Below, piece by piece: positions 1 through 8,029 of a stretch of 13,003 nucleotides of DNA. The notes under the pieces were generated by a model. That model searched no databases. It was not told the origin of the DNA and saw only the letters and a program-made list of their open reading frames with translations. Position 1 is the first letter of the stretch. Every line of letters starts with the position of its first letter. The stretch is from Bacteroidales bacterium UBA3724 (lineage in GTDB: Bacteria > Bacteroidota > Bacteroidia > Bacteroidales > P3): NCBI GenBank assembly GCA_002371315.1, contig DFHL01000079.1, positions 1-13,003 of the forward strand, in the 5' to 3' direction. Position numbers and translations under genes: made by a program.

Positions 1-1
1 C

Positions 2-832
2 CCTAACGGCATCGGCAAGAGCACGTTCCTTTCCATCATCACAGAGCAGATACGTCCCGACAGCGGCCATATTGTTGTCGGACAGACCATTCGCTTCGGA
101 TTCTACACCCAAACGGGTATGACGGCCAAGGACGACAGTCGCGTCATCGACATTATCCGCGATGTGGCCGATGTAATCGAACTTGAGAATGGCAAAGAGA
201 TGTCCGCCCATCAGTTCCTTTCCTATTTCGGCTTTGACGACGCTACGCAATACAACTATTTCGGCAACCTCAGCGGCGGCGAGCGCCGCAGGCTCTATCT
301 GCTCACCGTGCTGATGGCCAACCCCAACTTCCTTATCCTCGACGAGCCCACCAACGACCTGGATGTCTACACCATAGGTATCCTCGAACGCTTTTTGAAA
401 AGCTACAAAGGCTGTGTGGTCATCGTCAGCCACGACCGCTCGTTTATGGACAATCTCGTCGACCATATCTTTGTATTTGAAGGCGATGGCCGCATCCGCG
501 ACTACCACAGCAACTACACCGAATACCGCGAAACCAAACAACTGATGGAGCGCAAGGCACAGCGACAGCGCAAAGAGGAAAAGCCACGCTATGAGCGTCC
601 CAAGAGCGACAAGCCACGTGCCACATACAAACAACAAAAAGAATACGAGCAACTTACTGCAGACATTGCAACACTGACAGCCGAAAAGGCAGAAATCGAA
701 ACCCTGCTGTCTGCTGGTACAGAAACCGACCCCGCGAAACTCACTGCAGCGTCAGAACGCATCGGAGAACTGATAGCCATTCTCGACGAAAAAGAGATGC
801 GGTGGCTCGAGCTCGACGAAATAATCAACTGA
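2..832 (+). CDS. ABC-F family ATPase, Uup-like (5' end missing)
   Basis: This is the C-terminal part of a cytosolic ABC-F protein, a soluble twin-ATPase that acts on ribosomes or translation rather than on transport. The frame is open from base 2 and begins inside the Walker A loop of the second ATPase domain (PNGIGKST). The signature LSGGE lies at 269-283, Walker B LILDEPTND at 332-358, and the switch histidine in VSHD at about 425-436. The segment from about 551 to the end is charged and helical (many Lys, Arg, Glu), like the coiled-coil C-terminal arm of Uup-type members. That arm favours Uup over other ABC-F subgroups, though the subgroup call is tentative. The first ATPase domain and the inter-domain linker lie outside the window. 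The next gene starts 15 bases downstream on the same strand, so they are probably co-transcribed. Confidence 0.93.
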   Translation, partial: PNGIGKSTFLSIITEQIRPDSGHIVVGQTIRFGFYTQTGMTAKDDSRVIDIIRDVADVIELENGKEMSAHQFLSYFGFDDATQYNYFGNLSGGERRRLYLLTVLMANPNFLILDEPTNDLDVYTIGILERFLKSYKGCVVIVSHDRSFMDNLVDHIFVFEGDGRIRDYHSNYTEYRETKQLMERKAQRQRKEEKPRYERPKSDKPRATYKQQKEYEQLTADIATLTAEKAEIETLLSAGTETDPAKLTAASERIGELIAILDEKEMRWLELDEIIN

Positions 833-847
833 ATAAAACACAACAAT

Positions 848-2164
848 ATGGAACAGCTTACAATCGGCGCCCTGTGCGAAATAATCCGTCAATCGGCACC
901 CAAAATCTACAACAGCATCACCATCGACACCGCCGTGGCACCCAGAAAGCACAACTATTGCTACATCGAGGCGCACACGCAGCGCGTCGAATTCAAGACC
1001 GAACGGCGGTCAGCTGCCATAGACGAACCACTGCAGAACGATTTGCGCGCAATTATCGACAACAGCAGCGAAACGTATGAAAGAATCGACAAAGACCTAA
1101 TCGACGGTTTCAACTCTGCCCCTAAATTCAGCACCGAAGGTTTCTTTGCCTCTACAAAAAAGAAAATGAACGAATTGATGAACGGCGGACGCAACGTCGA
1201 CCATCACCATATAAGCCTCGACACCGAAGGCAACAGCCTGTCCAAAATCCAGCCGCCATTCGCCATTAAGGCCGAATGCAGCATTACGGACTGCCCCAAC
1301 TGCAAAGGCACAGGACTGGTAGAAGGCACCGACGCTCAGGGCAACCCAACCCAGCAGTTGTGCCCCGAATGCAAAGGCAACAAAATAATAGGCACCCTGT
1401 CCTATTTCATCCCCAAAGTCATTGAAAAAAACATTAGCCTGACACTCTGCCTCGAAGACGAGATTGAGGATTTCCCGACTTCTGCCGTAAAAGCGCACAT
1501 CGACGAAAAACCCGTTGCCAAACGAATGCTCACACACGTCAACGGCGTTGACAGTGAAGCCTTTGACCAGGCTCTACTGCCCTATCTCGACATCGTCCAC
1601 GACAAAACCGGCGAAGGCAATGCCATCGAGGACTATTACTACTGCATCGTCCCCTGCTACACATTCACCTACCGCAATATAATGACCAGCGAGCTGAAAA
1701 AAGGCGTCATTGTCAACCCGACGGAATCCCCCGAAATTGTACTGATTGGCAACGATAGCACAAAAATCATTAACCGGATGAAAGACAGCGCCAAAATAGT
1801 AAGCCGTTTCTTCGGCAGCATCGCCGGCAGCGCTCAGCGCGACAAAGATGATCTGAAACGGACCATCCGTCTGCTCATTGCCACCGTCGTGGCCGACGGC
1901 ATCGTCAGCGAAGAGGAAAAACAGTCGCTCACCCTCGCCATACGCAACATCGAAATCCTGACGGGAAAAGAGCGTGAAGAACTCTCAGAACTGCTTAGTG
2001 CAGGTGACACCTCGTTCCTGACCGACGACGACTTCCATTTCCACAGCAAGGAAAACAGCGACGAGACCCTGGCGCGGATGCAGGAAATCGCCAACAGCGA
2101 CGGACTGGTACACGAAACCGAACGAGACCTGATAGAAAAGCTGAAACTCGAAGCCAATGCCTAA
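848..2164 (+). CDS. Protein with DnaJ-like zinc motif and C-terminal TerB-like domain
   Basis: The protein has 438 residues, no signal peptide and no membrane segment, so it is probably cytosolic. Residues 149-156 (CPNCKGTG) and 172-178 (CPECKGN) form a pair of CxxCxG motifs like the DnaJ cysteine-rich zinc site, but there is no J domain. Residues from about 335 to 436 are helical and contain the paired acidic motifs ADGIVSEEE and ANSDGLVHETE typical of TerB/TerB-like domains, which bind metal ions in some members. I do not recognise the N-terminal 140 residues or the central 190-330 region. TerB-like domains occur in stress and envelope-linked proteins, but no specific function can be assigned here. 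The ATG at 848 follows the ABC-F stop by 15 bases. The stop overlaps the start of the next gene by 8 bases, which suggests translational coupling. Confidence 0.85.
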   Translation: MEQLTIGALCEIIRQSAPKIYNSITIDTAVAPRKHNYCYIEAHTQRVEFKTERRSAAIDEPLQNDLRAIIDNSSETYERIDKDLIDGFNSAPKFSTEGFFASTKKKMNELMNGGRNVDHHHISLDTEGNSLSKIQPPFAIKAECSITDCPNCKGTGLVEGTDAQGNPTQQLCPECKGNKIIGTLSYFIPKVIEKNISLTLCLEDEIEDFPTSAVKAHIDEKPVAKRMLTHVNGVDSEAFDQALLPYLDIVHDKTGEGNAIEDYYYCIVPCYTFTYRNIMTSELKKGVIVNPTESPEIVLIGNDSTKIINRMKDSAKIVSRFFGSIAGSAQRDKDDLKRTIRLLIATVVADGIVSEEEKQSLTLAIRNIEILTGKEREELSELLSAGDTSFLTDDDFHFHSKENSDETLARMQEIANSDGLVHETERDLIEKLKLEANA

Positions 2165-2636
2165 CATCAAGAAAACCAACGCGGCACGAATCCTAGACCA
2201 GATGAAAATCAGCTACGAACTGATAGAATACACCGTCGACGAAAACGACCTCGGTGCCGCCCATATCGCCGAACAGTTGGGTCAACCCATCGAGCAACTG
2301 TTCAAAACCCTCGTCCTGCGTGGCGACCGTAACGGCCTCTTTGTCTGCGTCATCCCTGGCGCCGAAGAGGTAGACCTCAAAAAAGCCGCCAAGGCTACAG
2401 GCAACAAGAAATGTGATCTGATTCCAATGAAAGAACTGCTGCCAACCACGGGCTACATACGTGGCGGATGCTCGCCGATAGGTATGAAGAAACCCCTGCC
2501 CACATTCTTTCACGAAAGCATAACCCTCTACGACAAAATCTATTGCAGCGCCGGCCAACGTGGACTGCAGTTCTGCATCGCCCCGTCCGACCTTATTCGT
2601 GCAGCCAAAGGCACAGTCTGCGAACTAACGATGTGA
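2157..2636 (+). CDS. ybaK: YbaK/EbsC-type Cys-tRNA(Pro) deacylase
   Basis: The 159-residue product matches the YbaK family in length and motif order. These enzymes hydrolyse mischarged Cys-tRNA(Pro) in trans, correcting an error of prolyl-tRNA synthetase. The key lysine is Lys50 in the QLFKTLV motif, and the family's glycine-rich GGxSPxG loop appears as GGCSPIGMKK (residues 103-112), with Cys where many members have Ile. The start ATG lies within the end of the preceding gene (8-base overlap), so translation is probably coupled. An upstream ABC-F gene also fits a translation-related group, but that link is inference. The stop codon TGA is part of a direct repeat that begins in the last codons. 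Confidence 0.92.
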   Translation: MPNIKKTNAARILDQMKISYELIEYTVDENDLGAAHIAEQLGQPIEQLFKTLVLRGDRNGLFVCVIPGAEEVDLKKAAKATGNKKCDLIPMKELLPTTGYIRGGCSPIGMKKPLPTFFHESITLYDKIYCSAGQRGLQFCIAPSDLIRAAKGTVCELTM

Positions 2637-2671
2637 GAACGGATAACGGAGATGTGAGAACGGAGAACGAC
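2630..2671 (+). repeat. Two-copy direct repeat, period 21 bases
   Basis: The 14-base word GATGTGAGAACGGA occurs at 2630-2643 and again at 2651-2664, exactly 21 bases apart, and the following bases also match closely. The first copy supplies the last codon and the stop codon of the ybaK gene. The repeat is purine-rich on the plus strand and closely resembles the repeat inside the LysM gene at 5848-5931. Confidence 0.85.
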
Positions 2672-2701
2672 ATTGATGCCCAGCCAGTTCTCCGTTCTCA
2701 C
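2654..2701. terminator. Perfect 15-base-pair hairpin between convergent genes
   Basis: GTGAGAACGGAGAAC at 2654-2668 is the exact reverse complement of 2687-2701, with an 18-base loop. A further partly matching inverted segment follows on the right side (about 2702-2717). It lies between the stops of ybaK (plus) and lpxA (minus), where a shared terminator is expected. Neither strand has the uridine run of a classical intrinsic terminator, so the terminator role is inferred from position. The hairpin itself is plainly visible. Confidence 0.6.
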
Positions 2702-2721
2702 TTCTCACCTCTCCGTTCCCT

Positions 2722-3522
2722 CTAAGCTTCCGGGTCGTGACCCTTGCTTAAATAGGTATAGCCCTTCATCAGGCCGGTGTTGGCATTGCCTATAAAGCTA
2801 AGAACAATCTTGCCTTCGTCCGTATTGCCGTATTGCTCCTTGATTTGCTCCACGGCGTGCGACACATTCAAACCCTTCTGGTATATAATACGGTAGATAT
2901 CCTGTATATTTTCAATCGATTGTGGCGAAAAACCGCGACGATGCAAACCGAGGGCATTGACGCCGGCAAACGAAATAGGATAGCGCGCAGCCTTCACAAA
3001 AGGCGGTATATCCTTGTTCACCAGCGAGCCACCCATCGTGATGACGTGCGAGCCGATGTGGACAAACTGCAGAATTGCCGTCTTGCCACCCAGCACAACC
3101 CAGTCGCCGACAATGATATGGCCTGCCAGCGTCGAATTGTTGGCAAACACACAGTTGTTGCCCACCACGCAGTCGTGAGCCACGTGCACGTAGGCCATAA
3201 TCAGGTTGTTATCACCAATGACGGTCTTGCCCGATGCCGAAGTGCCGCGGTTGATGGTGCAGCACTCGCGGATGACATTGTTGTCGCCGATCTCGCAAGT
3301 CGTATACTCGCCGTTGAATTTCAGGTCCTGCGGTATAGCCGATATCACCGAACCGGGAAAAATCTTGCAGTTTTTGCCGATACGGGCACCCGGAAAAATA
3401 GTGACATTCGGACCAATCCAAGTATTGTCGCCAATGACGACATCCTCATAAATAGTGGTAAAATTCGATATCTTTACGTTGTTTCCGATTTTTGCTTCGG
3501 GATGCAAATCGTATAAGATCAT
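2722..3522 (-). CDS. lpxA: Acyl-ACP--UDP-N-acetylglucosamine O-acyltransferase
   Basis: LpxA carries out the first step of lipid A synthesis, moving a 3-hydroxyacyl chain from acyl carrier protein to UDP-GlcNAc in the cytosol. The 266-residue product has the left-handed beta-helix hexapeptide pattern (repeated I/V-G-D/x-N units) over about residues 10-180, followed by a helical C-terminal domain. His116 in HVAHDC corresponds to the catalytic histidine (His125 in E. coli). The PQDLKF segment (64-69) and the HRRGFS segment (194-199) also match LpxA rather than other hexapeptide acyltransferases. The ATG lies 20 bases after the lpxC stop, so the genes form one transcription unit. No Shine-Dalgarno is present, as is usual in Bacteroidetes. 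Confidence 0.96.
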   Translation of the reverse strand: MILYDLHPEAKIGNNVKISNFTTIYEDVVIGDNTWIGPNVTIFPGARIGKNCKIFPGSVISAIPQDLKFNGEYTTCEIGDNNVIRECCTINRGTSASGKTVIGDNNLIMAYVHVAHDCVVGNNCVFANNSTLAGHIIVGDWVVLGGKTAILQFVHIGSHVITMGGSLVNKDIPPFVKAARYPISFAGVNALGLHRRGFSPQSIENIQDIYRIIYQKGLNVSHAVEQIKEQYGNTDEGKIVLSFIGNANTGLMKGYTYLSKGHDPEA

Positions 3523-3542
3523 AGTTCTGAATTGTTTTATAT

Positions 3543-4466
3543 TTAGCGTTTTATTGATTTCCTAATCATTTGGGCCAGTGCCACGTTGGCGCGATGGCCA
3601 GGGCACTTGATGGTGAAGCGGGCCTTTACGGGCATACCCACCAGGTATATGTCGCCCATAAAATCCAGCAGCTTGTGGCGCGCCGGCTCGTTGGGGAAGA
3701 ACGGCACAATCGTGTTGAGCACACCGTTGGTGACGTTGATGCTCTCCTTGTCGCGGTTATACAGCGCCGCAAGGCGGCCCTTCTCTTCATCGCTCAGCGG
3801 CTTGTCGACAAACACCAGCGCGTTGTCCAGGTCGCCGCCCTTTATCAGGTTCAGCGACAGCAGCATCTCCACTTCGCGCAGGAAGACAAACGTGCGGCAT
3901 TTGGCAAACTCGTCACGATATTGGTCATACGAGGTCAACTGCGCCGACTGGTTGCCAATCAGTTCACTTTCAAACTCTATGGTGCTGTCCACCATAAAAG
4001 CGTCGGCCGGTTCGGCCCTCATAACGATGCCGGCCTTGTCGTCGCGCCATTCCACAGGCTCCTCAAGGCACAGATATCTGCGCTCGGCCTCCAGTTCGGC
4101 GATGCCCGCCTGCTCTATCTGTTCCATCCAAAGGCGCGCGCTGCCGTCCAGTATGGGCACCTCAGGGCCGTCCACTTCGACGACGGCATTGTCGATGCGC
4201 ATTCCGTGCAGTGCCGACATCAGGTGTTCGATTGTCGATACCGACGCGCCGTCCTGGGCCACGGTGGTGCCGTGGTTGGTGTCGGCAACGTTCTCGGCCA
4301 GGGCGGCAACACTCTTGCCGCCGTCGAGGTCGGTGCGCACAAAAACGATGCCGCTGTCGGCAGGTGCAGGTTTTACGGTAGTGTGGGTGAAACGGCCCGT
4401 ATGAAGGCCTCGACCCGATAGTGTAAATGGAACGTTTATAGTTGTTTGTAATTCCATAAGTTTCAT
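3543..4466 (-). CDS. lpxC: UDP-3-O-acyl-N-acetylglucosamine deacetylase (LpxC without FabZ domain)
   Basis: LpxC removes the acetyl group from UDP-3-O-acyl-GlcNAc, the committed zinc-dependent step of lipid A synthesis. The visible zinc ligands are His81 in the IEHLMSAL motif, and His264 and Asp268 in HKLLDFMGD. His291 in PGHRAN is the general acid-base residue. At 307 residues it is a complete single-domain LpxC. Most Bacteroidetes LpxC proteins that I know are fused at this end to a FabZ dehydratase and reach about 460 residues. Here the protein stops at RKSIKR, just where the linker to FabZ would begin, and lpxA follows after 20 bases. A second in-frame Met at residue 4 is an alternative start. 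The gene lies 32 bases downstream of the LysM gene. Confidence 0.95.
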   Translation of the reverse strand: MKLMELQTTINVPFTLSGRGLHTGRFTHTTVKPAPADSGIVFVRTDLDGGKSVAALAENVADTNHGTTVAQDGASVSTIEHLMSALHGMRIDNAVVEVDGPEVPILDGSARLWMEQIEQAGIAELEAERRYLCLEEPVEWRDDKAGIVMRAEPADAFMVDSTIEFESELIGNQSAQLTSYDQYRDEFAKCRTFVFLREVEMLLSLNLIKGGDLDNALVFVDKPLSDEEKGRLAALYNRDKESINVTNGVLNTIVPFFPNEPARHKLLDFMGDIYLVGMPVKARFTIKCPGHRANVALAQMIRKSIKR

Positions 4467-4498
4467 TCTGTCAAATAGTCAAATTCTTAATAGTGTCC

Positions 4499-6442
4499 TT
4501 ATTTAACAGGAACAAGCCTGTAGTTGCTCATCTTGTAAATGTCAGGCAACTGGTTCTCGTAGCCGCCGCTGGGCGACGACTGCCTGAAGCCAAAGGGGAA
4601 GAGCATTCCCGACGGAGCCTTGAATTTCTGAGGGTTGCGCCAGAATTCGGCACCCTGGTTCCACAACGCCGTGCAGAAATAAAGCATAATGTCGTGAGCC
4701 ACACCGGCATAAAGCGTATTGGGCTCGGTGCGGAACTTGTCCTTGTATGTGTCTATAAAATCCTTGTGTTTCTGGTTGTTGTAGTCAAGATAGCCCATCG
4801 TCACAGCCGTATAGTTCAGCTGCTGCAGCTGCTCAAAGTCCACATTGGGGAAATCGGCCAGGTAGTTGCCCGTCGTCATCAGCACCGGCGCGCCCTTGCC
4901 CATCGACGACAGGCGGTTCAGCAGCGTGGTGGCATAGACCGTATTCTTGTTCTTGTCCTGGTCATAGACGCTGATTATCACGTTGTCCTTGGTCGTTTTC
5001 AGCGTCGACACCAGCTTGCCGTTGGCGCTCCAGTCAAAAAACGTGTACTTGATGTCCTTGCGGGCCTCAAGCTGGCGCTGCAGTTCGTCGCGATACAGCT
5101 TCTCGTCGGTGGCCACACTCTTGCTGTTCGAATGCAGCACGTAAAGGTTGCCACCCTTGTGCTGCTTGGCCACGATGTCCAGCAGACCCTTCACAGTGCC
5201 TTCCACCGAAGGCATACATTTCACGACGTATGGATTGTCCGTCACCACCTCGGCACGCGACGAGAAAGGATTGACGACAAACACCTGATGCTGCTTGGCC
5301 AGCTCGGCCAGTTTGGCAAACGGCTTCTTTACCAGCAGGGCGATGATGAAATCCGAATTGGCCACATTGTGCGAATTGAAGGCAGCAACGACATCCTCGT
5401 CCTTGTCCGACGTCAGGTCGACCACGTTCAGAACGACATCGACACCCTGATTCTGAAGTTCTTCAAGAGCCATCAGGATGCCTTCGTAGAACTGGATAAA
5501 TTCAAAAACCTTGTATTCCTTCTTGCCACGCTGCTCGATGTCGAACTTGGTCGTCGAAATCTCATTTATCTTGTTCAGGTTGAGAGGCATAACGACCGAC
5601 ACAAAGACCCTGTTACGGTCCTGGCGGTCGCGCACCTGATAGTTGAACGACGACACCGTCGAGAAGTTGTAGTACGGGGCCTGCGCCTTCGGGAAATCCG
5701 ACGGCACCTCGGCGAAAGGATAGGGATTGACCACCGGCCGCGCCACAGGACTTGTGGCGGTGGCAGCATCCTGATTGCCGACGCTTGTTACAGGTGCCAC
5801 AATTGCATCCACGCTATTGCTTTTCGGCTCCTCGGCTTTAGGCTCAGCGCTTTCCGCTTTCACCTTTTCGCTTTCCGCTTTCACCTCTCCGCTTTCCGCT
5901 TTCACATTTCCGCTTTCCGCTTTCCGCTCTCCCGCTCCCTTCGGCGGTATCTTCAGCATCTGGCCGGCCTTCAGCTGCTCGGTGCGCAGCTCGGGATTGG
6001 CCTCGACGATGGCCTCGACCGTCACGCCGTACTCACGCGCCAGGCTGTAGAGAGTCTGGCCGGGTTCTATCTTGATGTAATGCACGCGGTTGGCAGGAGC
6101 CACAACCGCCTCGGCGTTGGCCGAAACGGCGGCGACGCTCTGGTCGTTCTTGGGCAGCCACACCGTGTCGCCGACCTGCATCAGATGGATATCCGTCTTG
6201 AGGACAGCGTCGTAGTATTTCAGCCCATAGGCACGGGCAATCGAAAACACCGTCTGCCCCTGCTCCACGATGTGGACATAATATTCTTTGTTGTTGATTG
6301 TCTGGGTCTGTTTCGACACCTTCACCGCCACTGTTTTCGTGCCCTGCGCCGATGCGATGCCGACGAAGAACGTCATCAGCAGCATCGTCAGGCCGACAGT
6401 GTTGCGCAGCAGGCGGCAGAAGGTATTATACAGTCGTTTCAT
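4499..6442 (-). CDS. Exported protein with two LysM domains and a periplasmic-binding-protein-like domain
   Basis: The 647-residue product starts with a signal peptide (basic start, hydrophobic residues about 14-30, probable cleavage after ASA or SAQ near residue 32-33). Two LysM peptidoglycan-binding modules follow at about 55-98 (VEQGQTVFSIARAYG) and 121-166 (IEPGQTLYSLAREYG). Residues 174-206 form a repetitive linker of KAESxxV heptads. From about 280 to the end it resembles a type I periplasmic binding protein of the amino-acid/leucine-receptor class, without nearby permease genes. It probably sits in the periplasm bound to peptidoglycan. The ligand and role are unknown. The gene lies 30 bases after guaA and 32 bases before lpxC on the same strand. 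The binding-domain call rests on overall pattern and is less certain than the LysM call. Confidence 0.85.
   Translation of the reverse strand: MKRLYNTFCRLLRNTVGLTMLLMTFFVGIASAQGTKTVAVKVSKQTQTINNKEYYVHIVEQGQTVFSIARAYGLKYYDAVLKTDIHLMQVGDTVWLPKNDQSVAAVSANAEAVVAPANRVHYIKIEPGQTLYSLAREYGVTVEAIVEANPELRTEQLKAGQMLKIPPKGAGERKAESGNVKAESGEVKAESEKVKAESAEPKAEEPKSNSVDAIVAPVTSVGNQDAATATSPVARPVVNPYPFAEVPSDFPKAQAPYYNFSTVSSFNYQVRDRQDRNRVFVSVVMPLNLNKINEISTTKFDIEQRGKKEYKVFEFIQFYEGILMALEELQNQGVDVVLNVVDLTSDKDEDVVAAFNSHNVANSDFIIALLVKKPFAKLAELAKQHQVFVVNPFSSRAEVVTDNPYVVKCMPSVEGTVKGLLDIVAKQHKGGNLYVLHSNSKSVATDEKLYRDELQRQLEARKDIKYTFFDWSANGKLVSTLKTTKDNVIISVYDQDKNKNTVYATTLLNRLSSMGKGAPVLMTTGNYLADFPNVDFEQLQQLNYTAVTMGYLDYNNQKHKDFIDTYKDKFRTEPNTLYAGVAHDIMLYFCTALWNQGAEFWRNPQKFKAPSGMLFPFGFRQSSPSGGYENQLPDIYKMSNYRLVPVK
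5848..5931 (-). repeat. In-frame tandem repeat, four units of 21 bases
   Basis: Four units of 21 bases start at 5848, 5869, 5890 and 5911, each with the plus-strand core CGCTTTCCGCTTTC. On the coding (minus) strand they encode KAESGNV, KAESGEV, KAESEKV and KAESAEP-like heptads between the LysM and ligand-binding domains. The 21-base period keeps the reading frame, so changes in copy number would only lengthen or shorten the linker. Confidence 0.9.
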
Positions 6443-6472
6443 TGATTTGCAGTTTGGTTTACAATCCGTTGA

Positions 6473-7999
6473 CTATTCCCACTCGATTGTTGCCGGCGGC
6501 TTCGAGCTGATGTCGTAGACCACGCGGTTCACGCCCTTCACGCGGTTGATAATCTCGTTCGACACCTTGGCCAGAAAATCGTAGGGCAGATGCGACCAGT
6601 CGGCCGTCATACCGTCGACGCTCTCCACGGCGCGCAGCGCCACGACGCTCTCGTACGTACGCTCGTCGCCCATCACGCCCACCGACTGCACCGGCAGCAG
6701 CATCGCACCGGCCTGCCAAACCTTGTCGTACAGGTCGTTGTCGCGCAAGCCACGGATGAAAATGTCGTCCACTTCCTGCAGGATGCGCACCTTCTCGGGC
6801 GTGACGTCGCTCAGAATGCGGATGGCCAGACCTGGGCCCGGGAAAGGATGGCGACCTATAAGTTCCTGTTTTATACCCAACTGGCGACCCACGCGGCGCA
6901 CCTCGTCCTTGAACAGGCTGCGCAGCGGCTCGACCAGCTTCAGCTTCATATAGTCGGGCAATCCGCCCACGTTGTGGTGGCTCTTGATGGTCTGCGACGG
7001 GCCCTTGACCGAGCTCGACTCGATGACGTCGGGATATATCGTGCCCTGCGCCAGCCACTTGGCATCAACAACCTCCTTCGAAGCATCGTCGAACACATCG
7101 ATGAAGGTCTTACCTATCGCCTTGCGCTTCTTCTCGGGGTCGGTCACGCCGGCCAGCACCGAATAGAAACGCTCCTTGGCATCGACACCTTTCACGTTGA
7201 GGCCCATATCCTTATACGACTCCAGCACACTCTCGAACTCGTTCTTGCGCAGCAGGCCGTTGTCGACAAAAATGCAATGCAGGTTGTGACCGATGGCCTT
7301 GTTCAGCAGCACAGCGGCCACCGACGAGTCGACGCCGCCCGAAAGGCCCAGGATGACCTTGTCGTCGCCCACCTGCTCGCGTATCTGCTTCACAGTCATA
7401 TCGATGAACGACTCGGGCGTCCAGCTTTGGTCGCATCCGCAGATGTCGACCACAAAGTTGCGAAGCAGCGTCAGGCCGTCGACCGAATGGTGCACCTCGG
7501 GATGGAACTGGATGGCGTAGGTCTGCTCGCCTTCAATCTGATAGCCAGCATATTTCACATTGTCCGTCGAGCAGATGCAGCGATAGCCGTCGGGCACGCG
7601 CTCGATGGTGTCGCCGTGGCTCATCCACACCTGCGAACCCAGCGGGATGCCCTTCATCAGCGGCGACTCGGTGTCGACCCACTGCAGGTTGGCGCGGCCG
7701 TACTCGCGAATCTTCGACTGCTGCACGCTGCCGCCACCCCATTTGGCCAGATACTGAGCGCCATAGCACACCGCCAGCAGCGGCAGGCGGCCTTTGATGT
7801 TGCTCATATCCGGCACCGGCGCGTCGGCGGCGTTGCACGAATAGGGACTGCCCGAAAAAATAACACCCTTGACGTCGCTGCCGAGGGCTGGAATCTTGTT
7901 GTAGGGATGGATTTCGCAGTAAATATTCAACTCGCGGACCTTGCGCGCAATGAGCTGAGTGTATTGAGAACCAAAGTCTAAGACAATTATAGTATCCAT
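6473..7999 (-). CDS. guaA: GMP synthase (glutamine-hydrolysing)
   Basis: GuaA converts XMP to GMP using ATP and glutamine, the last step of guanine nucleotide synthesis. The N-terminal glutamine amidotransferase has the nucleophile Cys78 in AVCYGA and the His166/Glu168 pair in QFHPEVH. The ATP-pyrophosphatase domain has SGGVDSS at 220-226. The C-terminal dimerisation domain ends with the hallmark SKPPATIEWE. From the ATG at 7999 the protein has 508 residues, the usual family length, and begins MDTIIVLDFGSQY. The frame stays open upstream to 8272, but the extra 91 residues have no family match and cross a promoter box, so that start is rejected. It heads a minus-strand cluster with the LysM gene, lpxC and lpxA. 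Confidence 0.97.
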   Translation of the reverse strand: MDTIIVLDFGSQYTQLIARKVRELNIYCEIHPYNKIPALGSDVKGVIFSGSPYSCNAADAPVPDMSNIKGRLPLLAVCYGAQYLAKWGGGSVQQSKIREYGRANLQWVDTESPLMKGIPLGSQVWMSHGDTIERVPDGYRCICSTDNVKYAGYQIEGEQTYAIQFHPEVHHSVDGLTLLRNFVVDICGCDQSWTPESFIDMTVKQIREQVGDDKVILGLSGGVDSSVAAVLLNKAIGHNLHCIFVDNGLLRKNEFESVLESYKDMGLNVKGVDAKERFYSVLAGVTDPEKKRKAIGKTFIDVFDDASKEVVDAKWLAQGTIYPDVIESSSVKGPSQTIKSHHNVGGLPDYMKLKLVEPLRSLFKDEVRRVGRQLGIKQELIGRHPFPGPGLAIRILSDVTPEKVRILQEVDDIFIRGLRDNDLYDKVWQAGAMLLPVQSVGVMGDERTYESVVALRAVESVDGMTADWSHLPYDFLAKVSNEIINRVKGVNRVVYDISSKPPATIEWE

Positions 8000-8021
8000 A
8001 TATTTGTTTTTAAATAATGTA

Positions 8022-8029
8022 CAAAAATA
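8022..8029 (-). promoter_or_regulatory. Bacteroidetes -7 box for guaA
   Basis: On the minus strand these bases read TATTTTTG, an exact match to the Bacteroidetes sigma-70 -7 consensus TAnnTTTG. The box ends 22 bases before the guaA ATG, implying a 5' leader of roughly 15-20 bases. I see no clear TTG -33 element at the usual spacing. The short leader leaves no space for a purine riboswitch. Confidence 0.6.

Noticed and set aside
2157..2636. ybaK as a toxin or mobile accessory gene
   Set aside because: Length, catalytic lysine and glycine-rich loop all fit the housekeeping deacylase family, and no mobile-element signs flank it.
5848..5931. CRISPR-like repeat array
   Set aside because: The units are contiguous with no spacers and they encode a regular protein linker in frame.
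4493..6445. A 650-codon open frame on the plus strand opposite the LysM gene
   Set aside because: It is histidine- and arginine-rich, matches no family, and lies exactly antisense to a gene with clear domains. High third-position GC keeps the opposite frame open.
6590..7981. A 463-codon open frame on the plus strand opposite guaA
   Set aside because: It is antisense to well-conserved GMP synthase motifs and has low-complexity composition, so it is a shadow.
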